The translations under genes were made by a program, and so were the position numbers. This document shows positions 1-7,657 of a stretch of 27,192 nucleotides of DNA, in pieces. The DNA lies in NCBI GenBank assembly GCA_900642245.1, contig CAAAJI010000005.1, forward strand, positions 638,168 to 665,359, in the 5' to 3' direction. The stretch's first letter is position 1. Each line of letters begins with the position of its first letter. The notes beneath the pieces were generated by a model. It made no database searches. It was not told the DNA's origin and worked only from the letters and a program-made list of their open reading frames with translations. The DNA is from Fragilaria radians (Eukaryota; Bacillariophyta; Fragilariophyceae; Fragilariales; Fragilariaceae).

Positions 1-697
1 CATCTAAAATTTTGGTAGATCAAGTGTACTCATCTTCCAATAGTTTGGGCTCATTTGCTGTTAAATAAACCTCTGTGAGAAATTCTAGGGTTTTTAGATT
101 ACTCTTTTCTCTCTTGGGGATAGCGTCTGTGTCCCAGGAGACAGTTTTATCCTGGAAGTTAATGATCATCCCCAATTCTGTAAGGAGATCTCTTCCAATA
201 ATCATGTCATATGTGTTTGATGACTTAGGGCGGTCATCCACATGAAATGACCAAGAAATTTGTTTTCTTAGGTTGAATTCTGGAAGTAAAAATGTTGCTA
301 ATCATTTTATATTAGTGGTGAAGTGTCCATCCATTGGACTCCAATTGGTTTGGCTACCTTCACCATCTATGATATGACCTTTGGAGAGAAATGTCCCCAA
401 GATAATTGTACTGCTAGCACCAGTATCTGCTATTGCTTTGAGTACATTTTCCTCCTGATTAGCCTTAAGGCTCACTACTAATTCTGTAGCAACAGAAGTG
501 TTTGTTCCTGGCTTAGGAGTGCCAGGACTAAAGATATTTGGGAAAGTCACAAAGTACTCCTCATCTTCATCACTTCTACTGGTTGAGTTAATATCTGTAG
601 AGAGAAGGGATTCAACCTTCCTCTTCTTGTTTTTTGTAATGTTTTCAGGTTTCAATTGCCTCTTGAGGGCGTAGATTTCTTCAAAAAGAAAAGCCAA
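1..697 (-). pseudogene. Protease and pol linker of the gypsy element, degenerate
   Basis: The frame carries a retropepsin-like active site, ADTGASSTIIL (Asp-Thr-Gly-Ala), about 90 residues into the 697-302 segment. It then runs in the same frame through a TGA at 304-302 into SWSFHVDDRPK and the conserved TYDMIIGRDLLTELGM linker, reaches a second TGA at 22-20, and continues as STKILD off the window. The protease would cut the element polyprotein. Because both stops are single in-frame codons in an otherwise well-kept frame, they look like point mutations. The apparent starts at 697 (TTG) and 241 (GTG) are not real initiation sites. Confidence 0.8.
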
Positions 698-1200
698 AGA
701 CTTTCTTTCTGGGGCAGAATGGCATGCTTAGGAATATATTCAAAGCCTATGTCTCTAACTACTAATTCTAAAAGGTCATTGTCAGGGACATCTGAGTCTT
801 CTGCATCTAACCTCTTCCTCAAGTGATGTTCAAAATAAGACAAAGCCTGGCCCTTCAACAAAGTTCTAAACATTTTGGTCTTGTCTGCAGGTTCCTTAAG
901 AGGCATACAATTCTCCATCTCCCTAAAAGCCATCAACCACTTGATCCACTCCTCTGGACAACCATCCTTAAAAATACCAAACTGCCTGGATTACTTGGAT
1001 GCTGGGTTAGCAGGGTCCATGAGAAACTCTAACTTGATGAGCTCAGCCTTTTCCACCTCTCCTCCATCAGCCTTGTCCAACTTCTTGACCTTAGAAACAA
1101 AAGGGATAGGAGGGTTCTCTCTAACAGCTGAAGGTAGCCCAACAGAGGATCTGGCAGTCTTGACATTCCAAATTGATTCTCAACTAAGCGTGATCACCAT
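652..1200 (-). pseudogene. gag of the gypsy element, degenerate
   Basis: Structural polyprotein remnant that would package element RNA. The reading frame runs from the ATG at 1200, breaks at TGA 1182-1180, continues through a K/E-rich part and MDPANP, breaks at TAA 993-991, and is then open to 652. Recognisable stretches include CPEEWIKWLMAFREMENC, FRTLLKGQALSYFEHHLRKR and DNDLLELVVRDIGFEY, which are typical of the gag domain in this diatom gypsy lineage. A second, more decayed copy of the same domain lies at 19102-19722, which supports the assignment. The last about 15 codons before 652 are read in the wrong frame after a one-base slip near 700. Confidence 0.8.
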
Positions 1201-1214
1201 GCTCTATACTGAGT
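1198..1214 (-). promoter_or_regulatory. Probable primer-binding site for initiator tRNA-Met
   Basis: The minus strand just after the LTR end reads ACTCAGTATAGAGCATGG. With one missing base and one mismatch this resembles TGGTATCAGAGC, the sequence complementary to the 3' end of initiator tRNA-Met used by many gypsy elements to prime minus-strand DNA. The ATG that could open gag follows at 1200-1198. It is a decayed match, supported mainly by its position. Confidence 0.5.
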
Positions 1215-1572
1215 TGTACAAAGTGAAATTATGATCTATTTTTCTATTTTTGACTAAAATTGATCTCATCCGCTCCATATCACCCTCTTGTGAAGGTCAC
1301 TCTCATTCGCGCCACATCACCCTCTTGTGAAGGTGTCGCGTCACTCCTGCAGGTGTATGCGCTCACTTTCTGGTGAATCTTGATTAGGATATGAGTTCAT
1401 TCTATCAAGATCCTTATTAAAACTATCTTTAGTTTTTAATTAGCTTTAATATACATAAAAGTGGATAGTTTATGTCTTTACTACCCAAACCCAGATGTGT
1501 AAATACATAGAATATATAGATTCTCTATATTCACTTGTACTAACAGTCTTGGATGTCTTCAACACTGGTACA
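1215..1572 (-). repeat. Candidate 5' LTR of the gypsy element
   Basis: This 358-bp segment lies directly upstream of the primer-binding site and gag. On the minus strand it begins TGTACCAGTG and ends CTTTGTACA, so its ends form a short inverted repeat TGTAC/GTACA with the TG...CA termini usual for LTRs. It holds an AT-rich stretch with TATATA-like sequence near 1510-1525, a plausible promoter, and a 37-bp direct duplication near its downstream end. The partner LTR is outside the window, so the boundaries and any target-site duplication cannot be tested here. Confidence 0.6.
1266..1338. repeat. Two-copy 37-bp direct repeat inside the LTR
   Basis: The segments starting at 1266 and 1303 match over about 36 bases with a few differences and share the core ATCACCCTCTTGTGAAGGT. 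A weaker third trace (TCACTCCTGCAGGTG) follows at about 1341. Short duplications of this kind are common in LTRs, and this one may mark a U5 or enhancer-like part. Confidence 0.8.
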
Positions 1573-2507
1573 CAATCGATCTCTTAGTCTAATCTATTAA
1601 TGTCAGACTGAATATTGTTCATGTCACATAAAGTTATTCAATTAATGTGTTTCTTTTTAGTCTATACTTTAAGGTATGACAGATGCTAGTAGAGATCATT
1701 TTTACATTGCACACTCTTAATTTGGGGAAGCCTATTGACCTTATAGGCTTATCGGTTCTCTCTCTTCTTCTCAATAAGGAGAAAAGTACAAACGAATCAT
1801 CGAGTAACACAGAAAAGGACATTGTTTTAAAAAAGGAAAACCTTTGTTGCTTTGAACAGAGTCAGGATCTGATAAACAAGTAGATTTTCCTATTTTATCT
1901 AACAGGAAGATTAACAATTATTTAATGTAATCTATGAGCTAATTCTTCTCAAGTCCATTAGCAAATAATCTTGCAGAAGCTTTTGAAACTAAATTAATAT
2001 GCTACGGTGCTCATAATAATTAAAAACATAATGCAAGTATCTGACTCTTCAACATCAGGGAATCTTGATTTCTATAATATTATGGTTATTGATAGACTAT
2101 CAACTCGTTCCCTTATACATTAAGGTTTAATGCCTAACCAATATCACTTCACATTATGTTTGAATGATGGCCCCTCTTGTGCATCATGACATGTCAATGT
2201 ACAAAAACAACAAATACTTCCGACTCAAGTTCATATTCATCCTTGGTCGTTAGTGAAGCTATTGTCAATGTCCTTTAGCGTACAATAAAATAGATGTATA
2301 GCTCCAAGCCAATTCAGCATTTATTCCTTCTTCATCTTCTGAAATCAAGTGTGACTGACTTCATTAGTAGACCTGCTCTGTAGTTTTAAAGGCGAATAAT
2401 GTTTTGGCTTGAAAAATGCTGCTGGACATGTTTGATATAAACCATGGCAAAACATTATTGATTGTTTCGCCCGACATGCCATGCGAAGAGATATTTTGAA
2501 TTGGTAA
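1573..2507. other. Non-coding stretch between gypsy LTR and the cytochrome b5 gene
   Basis: AT-rich, with stops in all frames. The longest open stretches (about 60-67 codons) have no recognisable motif. The 2345-2507 part would hold the 3' untranslated region of the minus-strand gene. I see no RNA gene or further element fragment. Confidence 0.5.
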
Positions 2508-3563
2508 TCACTTGCAAGGATAAGGAAATAAACCGTCTTCATCGCCAATTTTTCCTATAACAAAACGCTCGACATTCTCAATGACCTTCTTGGCATGGTG
2601 ACGACGGAAAGCTGATGTTGCTTCTGCTCCACAATATCGAAGAATTGGAGAAGGACCTCCTGGATGGCTTTCAGCGAAAGATGTAAAATTGTAAGCATTA
2701 TTGTACAGTATTAGCCAGCAATCTTGGTCTTTGTTGTGTGCAGATACTGTTGCGATGCTGTAGAAAAACCCCATACAGGTTGTCGCGGGGGGGCTAGGCG
2801 AGGAAAGCACGGCAAAAATCATTGGTGAAGACGAGGGATTACTTTGAATAGACTGGTCTTGGGAACCTGTTGAAATTTCTGTGACAATACGAGTAGGTGC
2901 AACGGTGGGATAAATCGTTTTTGTTGCCCCTAAGACAGGAAAACTACCAACAATCGAATCCTTGACGGTTTCCAAAAGGGAAAATTGATGCTCAAGTAGA
3001 TACTCTGCAGTTGCGTCTGTACCACAGAAGTCAGTAATCAGATCAGAACCACCTGGATGTTTAGCTGCGTACGCCGTCAGATCGTAAACATGCTCTCCAA
3101 TGGCTAGCCAACAGCTCGAAGATTCGTTGTGCGATGCCAAAGTAGCATCAGTAACCATTTCCTCACGATTGAGTGAATATTGCGAATTTTGATGCGAAAC
3201 TATAATTAGGTTGTTGATTAAGAAGAAGGCTGCTACAGCAACTGCCAAAAGAATACTGATACCAGTTATGTTCGATGCAGTGCGGTGATTTCTTGCAATT
3301 GACTCACTTATTTTTGAAATTTCATTTGCTGAACTCATTTTTGCATTAGTTGATATATCATTGATGTCTGTGAGTTCATGATGAAACATTTCAACACTGT
3401 GTTCACCCGCTAAGGTCTCGTTTCGATTTGGCATCGATACTTCAATGTCATTCTGCATTTTGGTGGCAATGAATATGTGACATGTGGAGTATCTACTTTG
3501 AATGGAACATTGCTGATTTTGGCACGACCGAGAGCAAATCATAAACTCGTGAAACCTTGGCAA
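2508..3563 (-). CDS. Membrane protein with two cytochrome b5-like haem-binding domains
   Basis: A 351-residue uninterrupted frame. Residues 97-122 form one strongly hydrophobic segment (ISILLAVAVAAFFLINNLII), preceded by a polar N-terminal part. Two cytochrome b5-like domains follow. The first, about 139-208, has the haem-ligand motif HPGG at 169-172 and a candidate second ligand His192. The second, about 274-338, has HPGG at 300-303 and His322/His323. They are joined by a Ser/Pro/Thr-rich linker (about 215-262). Each domain has a Cys shortly after HPGG (DFCGTDA, RYCGAEA) and begins CWL. Single-pass topology would put both haem domains on the same side of one membrane. The partner enzyme is unknown. 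The start is uncertain: Met36 (3458) or Met44 would give a shorter protein with the same domains. Confidence 0.85.
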   Translation of the reverse strand: MPRFHEFMICSRSCQNQQCSIQSRYSTCHIFIATKMQNDIEVSMPNRNETLAGEHSVEMFHHELTDINDISTNAKMSSANEISKISESIARNHRTASNITGISILLAVAVAAFFLINNLIIVSHQNSQYSLNREEMVTDATLASHNESSSCWLAIGEHVYDLTAYAAKHPGGSDLITDFCGTDATAEYLLEHQFSLLETVKDSIVGSFPVLGATKTIYPTVAPTRIVTEISTGSQDQSIQSNPSSSPMIFAVLSSPSPPATTCMGFFYSIATVSAHNKDQDCWLILYNNAYNFTSFAESHPGGPSPILRYCGAEATSAFRRHHAKKVIENVERFVIGKIGDEDGLFPYPCK

Positions 3564-3705
3564 ACAATCATTAATGAGAATGTATATAAAAATTTGAAAT
3601 GATACGACGGTTAAATAGTCACCCCGGAATCTCTAAGAGAAAGGATTGCGCATCCGTTCAATATTTTTCTATGCATGAAAATTAAATGCACATGAGGTTT
3701 GGGCC

Positions 3706-3835
3706 CTGTGTCGACAGGCCCGGTCGTTTTCTCCGCGGAGAATTTCTCTGCCAATGAAATTTTACATCTCCGGTAGCGTTTCACTGGCGGAGAAATTCTC
3801 CGCGGAGAAAACGACCAAGGTCTGCTGTGTCGACA
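3706..3835. repeat. Foldback (MITE-like) inverted repeat with flanking direct repeats
   Basis: Bases 3722-3760 and 3778-3816 are inverted copies, 39 bp with three differences, separated by only about 17 bp. Each arm contains the perfect palindrome CTCCGCGGAG. The structure is bracketed by two exact copies of CTGTGTCGACA at 3706-3716 and 3825-3835, which look like a target-site duplication but are themselves built on the palindrome TGTCGACA. The left flank also forms GGGCC...GGCCC. No coding capacity. It is much more GC-rich than its surroundings and lies about 160 bp upstream of the cytochrome b5 gene start. Confidence 0.9.
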
Positions 3836-3913
3836 ATGCACAATACTGCTGACTGCAAGTACACCCTAATACCAACAGGGGGGGTGACACCCATACTAAC
3901 TTGCTTGGGGTAG

Positions 3914-4004
3914 GGTTCCAGGGTTCCCAAGGTTTTGCATTTTTGTGGCGCCAAAATTATCCAAGCGGTTCCAGGGTTCCCACACTTTTGCATTTTTGGC
4001 GCCA
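3914..4004. repeat. 53-bp-spaced direct repeat with GGCGCC
   Basis: Two near-identical units start at 3914 and 3967. Each begins GGTTCCAGGGTTCCCA, continues TTTTGCATTTTTG and ends in GGCGCCA. The units differ by three bases after the first block and a two-base insertion. The pattern is typical of subterminal repeats of a small DNA transposon or of a duplicated protein-binding site, but neither can be shown here. Confidence 0.85.
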
Positions 4005-4042
4005 CCCCAACATTGGAACTCCTTGACATTTTGTGCATTGCT

Positions 4043-4300
4043 ATGGAAGAGGAGAAACAGCAGCAGGAGACAGAACCATCATTTAAAAAGCAGAAAAGGG
4101 AGGTGTGGAGTGAGGAAATGATCAATGACTATGATATTCTGAAACGAAACGAATCTGGGATGTACAAGTGGACAGCATTTGCGATCAAAAACAACGGTTT
4201 ATTTCAGTGGGTAGTAACGTTGTCACTCATTTTGCTTTCAACGGATTGCATGGGTGGATATCATCTGGACATGCATGTTACAATGCAGTTACGTATCTAA
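4043..4300 (+). CDS. Doubtful small ORF, possible fragment of a larger gene or element
   Basis: An 85-codon frame opening with ATG at 4043, just after the GGCGCC repeats. The first about 50 residues are polar and gene-like (MEEEKQQQETEPSFKKQKR, then WSEEMINDYDILKR, then YKWTAFAIKNNG). The rest turns hydrophobic and looks like chance reading. I do not recognise a family. It could be the N-terminus of a DNA-transposon protein cut short, or a first exon with a splice site after KNN. The longer frame from 3935 reads through the repeats and is not credible. Confidence 0.25.
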   Translation: MEEEKQQQETEPSFKKQKREVWSEEMINDYDILKRNESGMYKWTAFAIKNNGLFQWVVTLSLILLSTDCMGGYHLDMHVTMQLRI

Positions 4301-5449
4301 CGCTGAATAATTCTCTGTTCCTTTAAAAAGTTAGATTTAGGGTGAGAGACACACATGTATTCCATGCAATACTAAATTCTAATCCCTTCTCAAAAAGCCT
4401 TCTCTTGACATACAGCTTCAACTAATTTAGAAATGATCTTTGCTTATGATATTCGTATTTCTACATTTTTCTCAAATATTTTTACTCATACTATTTTATA
4501 TCATTACTCTATTTTACCTTTGTTAAGCCTGCTTCTGAATGAAGACGGAACATAGATCACAGCAAGATGAAGGCAAATTATCTGAAAGAAGGTGAAAGGC
4601 ATGAGTTAAATGAGTCAAACTTCAATGCATATTTTGAGCTAGAACATTATTACATTACTGTAGTTAATTAATAGTATTGAAACAAGAATCAATCAACAAG
4701 ATAGAGTTGATAACACTAATTTGCTTAAATTATATAGGCTCAACAATAGTGTAATCGATATGAGTTGAAAATATGATTTAACAGCTACATTGTTAAAAAT
4801 AAGTTACATCTGTTTCCAAAGGTCAAGAAGGAGAAGTCTGAAATTGTGCATCTCCAAACAAGGCAGAGCATCAAACAGGAAATTTTCATTACCAATGTCC
4901 AGTCTGCTTCCAAGTATCTGAGAATAGAATCTCTAATGAACATGATATGAGAAGGAGAGCGTTTCAATGTTTTAGTTATACGGATCCTCAAAATGGTGTT
5001 CCTCAACATCAAAAAGTCAAGATAAAGCCTTCACAAGCCAGTCCTCTTGCTACAAAATTAAATTTGATTTAGAAGGTTGATTAGCATTTTGTTTCCTTAG
5101 TGTTGTGGATAAATTATCTCACATCGATGACTTGAGGTTGTGTCTTTGGTGAACAACGTTTCTGTTTTTTCTTAAAAAGTCACATTTAAATCATCTATGA
5201 CATTAGTGATTTCAAACTGAACTTTGAGTGTTTCAATGCTAGTAATCCCTACAGATTATTTCAATCAGGGAATTATGGTTACTAGCTAACTATTCTGTCT
5301 GTCTATCTCTTTCATCACAGTTTGTCGATTCACATGGATTTAGATCACACTCTTCATTCACATTCATTTCCAGTCTTGCATCAAGAAATACTAGGGTTTA
5401 CCGGTATTGTTGATCATTTTTTTCGTCATGACATTCCAAATTTCTTGAC
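4301..5449. other. Non-coding, AT-rich, with one cysteine-containing open fragment
   Basis: No gene is evident. On the plus strand 4842-5072 is open for 76 codons without a Met start near its beginning. It contains HYQCPVCFQVSENR and RRRAFQCFSYTDP, a CxxC pair and a later Cys as in small zinc-binding modules, so it may be a relic of a transposon protein. The stretch just below 5450 should hold the 3' end of the copia relic, but I could not define an LTR. Confidence 0.35.
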
Positions 5450-6178
5450 TCATCGCTCCTCATTACTTTCATTGCAAAAAATGACTTTTTTGTGCAGCTC
5501 ATGCCCGAGATTATTTGTTAATTATTCACTACAATTCTGTCCAAAACAGATCCATTCAATATTTACAATATTTCTTACTTTGAGTTCACGAATATAGAAA
5601 TAATGAATGTCAATGTATTGCATCCTGCCACCAACGCTCAAGTTATTCATCAAATCTTTTGCACCCTTATTATCTACTTCAATGATCACGGGCAAATTGA
5701 CTTGCAATCCAATCAATTCCATGACGTTTTTTAAGTAGCGCATCTCTTGGATGCAATGTGTTGCGGCAATTAGTGCTGCCTTTGTCGACGACAATGTGAC
5801 AACATGCTGCATCTTGCTATTCATTGCAACTGGACCTCCGTTTAAAACATGCTATACTCAAACTACTGTTCTCCTAGTATCAAGATCTTTGGCATAATCA
5901 GAGTCAAACATACCTTTTTTTGACAAATTTTGCGCCATCAACGTTTCCTGTCCATTTTCCTCTTGGTTTGATGATTAATCCTCTGATTATAGTTCCCCAG
6001 TAGTAATTTATGAGTCTTTTTATTGCGCAAACATAGCTTTCATGAGCTTGGGGTGCAAACCTCAACAGTTCACGAACAGAATTGCTAATATCTGGACACA
6101 ACCAGTGGGACAGGTTTAGAGGTTTTCCAACTCCCGCCTGGCATCGCTTTAGATCTTCGAGGTTGGAGAACTGGCTTC
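5450..6178 (-). pseudogene. copia polymerase end and RNase H, degenerate
   Basis: The remnant begins with FSNLEDLKRCQAGVGKPLNL and KPRGKWTGNVDG in the 6178-5904 frame. It then shifts to a frame with DSDYAKDLDTRRT, two stops, and NGGPVAMNSKMQHVVTLSST. RNase H signatures include ATHCIQEMRYL, EVDNKGAKDLMNN and HYFYIREL. A TAA at 5524-5522 interrupts the C-terminus, which continues as LTNNLGHELHKKV to a TGA at 5452-5450. RNase H would degrade the RNA of the RNA/DNA hybrid in a live element. Confidence 0.85.
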
Positions 6179-6466
6179 CACCTTTGTTGTATAAATCCTT
6201 TGTATGCGACCGTTGGCACATCCCCTGCCTTTCACAGTACCACATTACTTCTTTTTTAGGAACATGAGGTACTGAAAAGCTCCTTTTTTATCTTGGTCAG
6301 TAAGATCTTTTTCATTCACTGGCATTACACCTCTTCTATCATGTAGCTGTTTCGGCTCCTTTACCACATCATCACCAAACAGTTGGATACCCTTCTTCAT
6401 AGAATATTGTGTCAGGGTTATATATTCCATGACACATTCATTGTTACACACGATTGTACAGCGCAA
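6160..6466 (-). pseudogene. copia segment entering reverse transcriptase, truncated
   Basis: The frame contains TQYSMKKGIQLFG, KEPKQLHDRRGVMPV and FQYLMFLKKK, then a TAA at 6247-6245. It continues in the same frame with GTVKGRGCANGRIQR and VEASSPT, the conserved entry into copia reverse transcriptase. It then stops matching abruptly near 6160. The expected next about 200 or more residues of polymerase are gone. Confidence 0.8.
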
Positions 6467-6506
6467 ATGGTCATAGTTCCGTTCTCAACGCGACCTAAGC
6501 TCATAT

Positions 6507-6839
6507 TCATGCAGCCTCCTCAATTACTACATCATCAGCTTGATCACTGTCTACATTGTTGGGATCCACATAATTTTGGTGTGATATGATCTGTTCATAT
6601 TGATTGTTATCTTCTTCCTCAGTATTGTGTATACTGGTGTCTGATAGAGGGTCAACAAGTTCAATGCTTTGATTACTATCCTGCGCATCTGGAATCTCAT
6701 CATTCCCGTACATTCCTATAATGTTGCCCGTATGGGTATTCCCATCCATATCTACAATCTTAGTTGCATCATTATCCACATCTTGAATATTCTGACTGTC
6801 ATTGACAAGGTCATCATCATTAATCTCAAAACCATGCAA
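6507..6839 (-). pseudogene. copia acidic linker between integrase and reverse transcriptase, fragment
   Basis: About 110 codons very rich in Asp, Asn and Glu with no fold evident. Its position between the integrase C-terminus and the QLHDR segment matches the low-complexity acidic linker of copia polyproteins. It ends at a TGA after DDVVIEEAA. Confidence 0.65.
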
Positions 6840-7105
6840 TTTGGTAAACTGCAGTCCTTGGATTGTTCACGTGCTAGAGTACGAACACGGTCAATGACAT
6901 CTTGAGGCATTGGAAGTCCAGTCCAGCTGCAGTGGTGAATGCGTTCGCAAGTTGTTAATCTCTTAAAAAAGTTTCCTCCTTGGGAATTTCCAGTTGGGTT
7001 GAGAGCGATTGCTCCTGTTGTTCGGGACTTCATGGAGGTACTATGTTCCTCGTGAGTCTTGACATATGCACCAAATTTCAACTTTCAGTTTGAATACCTA
7101 GGAAT
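6833..7105 (-). pseudogene. copia integrase C-terminal region, fragment
   Basis: Open from 7081 after an in-frame TGA. The residues KFGAYVKTHEEH, RTTGAIALNPTGNSQGG, SWTGLPMPQDVIDRV and RTLAREQ follow the conserved run seen in diatom copia polyproteins between the integrase core and reverse transcriptase. The first recognisable codons are YSN, just upstream of the stop. After about 6833 the homologous reading moves to the 6839-6507 frame, so a frameshift lies there. Confidence 0.8.
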
Positions 7106-7657
7106 TTTTTTTGCTAAAACGTGTCATTTTTGAAGCGAATTGCAAAATATTTGGCCAACTATTTTTTTGCTAGTTATGTTCTAAATGTAACTCACATCTT
7201 GGAAGATTCTAAGGTCATTCATTTGAAAATCATTTCGACCAATGTTAAAGCCATGCTAGTTTTTGAGTTGGAAACCCCAAATAATTAATTCTGTAGTACA
7301 TAATATGATTCATCAATAAAATTAAAAATGAGAAAACGCATAGTTTAAGTGAATAAAATATCCTTAGTTGATGATGAAACGTCTGTTGACATTGGGACAG
7401 ATGATTAATGGTTAAAAATCCTTGTGTTGTGTAAAGATAGTTTACGATGTTGTACCGTACTGGAATGACTAATCTGGTTCTTTTCCATCACCGTAGACAA
7501 GTGTGATGTACCAACTTACATTCAGGTCATTTTGATTTGATTCATCGCTATCTTCATTTTCTTTTAAAAGCAGAAATAAATCCTGATAATCCCGTGACTT
7601 ACTTGTAGTCTGAATAAAAGTCTAATCGCCTGATTCCTACAGATAATAATCCTTGTC
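7106..7657. other. Non-coding stretch upstream of the HEATR5-like gene
   Basis: AT-rich, with no open frame of note. It should hold the promoter and 5' untranslated region of the plus-strand gene starting at 7658. I see no clear TATA box or initiator. No copia sequence is recognisable above 7105. Confidence 0.5.

Larger units (their letters stand above)
1..1572 (-). mobile_element. Ty3/gypsy LTR retrotransposon, 5' part, decayed
   Basis: Read on the minus strand the order is LTR (1572-1215), primer-binding site, gag (about 1200-652), aspartic protease (697-302) and the protease/reverse-transcriptase linker (301-1). The reverse transcriptase, RNase H, integrase and 3' LTR would lie beyond base 1. 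The order gag-protease-pol and the linker motifs TYDMIIGRDLL and TKILD are typical of Ty3/gypsy elements of diatoms. The copy is dead as it stands. I count in-frame stops at 1182-1180, 993-991, 304-302 and 22-20, plus a one-base frame change near 700. Decay is by point changes, not by large deletion, so the insertion is probably moderately old. The family call is firm; the exact element boundary is inferred. Confidence 0.85.
5450..7105 (-). mobile_element. Ty1/copia retrotransposon relic lacking reverse transcriptase
   Basis: Minus-strand fragments appear in polyprotein order: integrase C-terminal part (7105-6833), acidic linker (6839-6507), the segment leading into reverse transcriptase (6466-6160), and the end of the polymerase region with RNase H (6178-5450). 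They match the arrangement of diatom copia (CoDi-type) elements. The reverse transcriptase core is missing, replaced by a direct junction near 6160-6180. Multiple stops and frame changes show that it is long dead. The 5' half (gag, protease, most of integrase) is absent or unrecognisable above 7105, and no LTRs are identifiable. Confidence 0.85.

Noticed and set aside
875..1234. 119-codon plus-strand ORF
   Set aside because: It lies antisense to the gypsy gag; the minus strand carries the recognisable protein.
3700..4010. CRISPR-like array or bacterial terminator
   Set aside because: The context is eukaryotic; there are only two direct repeats with no regular spacers, and the hairpin lacks a U-tract.
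3781..4125. 114-codon minus-strand ORF across the repeats
   Set aside because: It reads through the foldback arm and both GGCGCC units; repeat translation, not a gene.
5322..5597. 91-codon plus-strand ORF
   Set aside because: Its end overlaps the copia RNase H C-terminus on the minus strand, and the rest has no motif.
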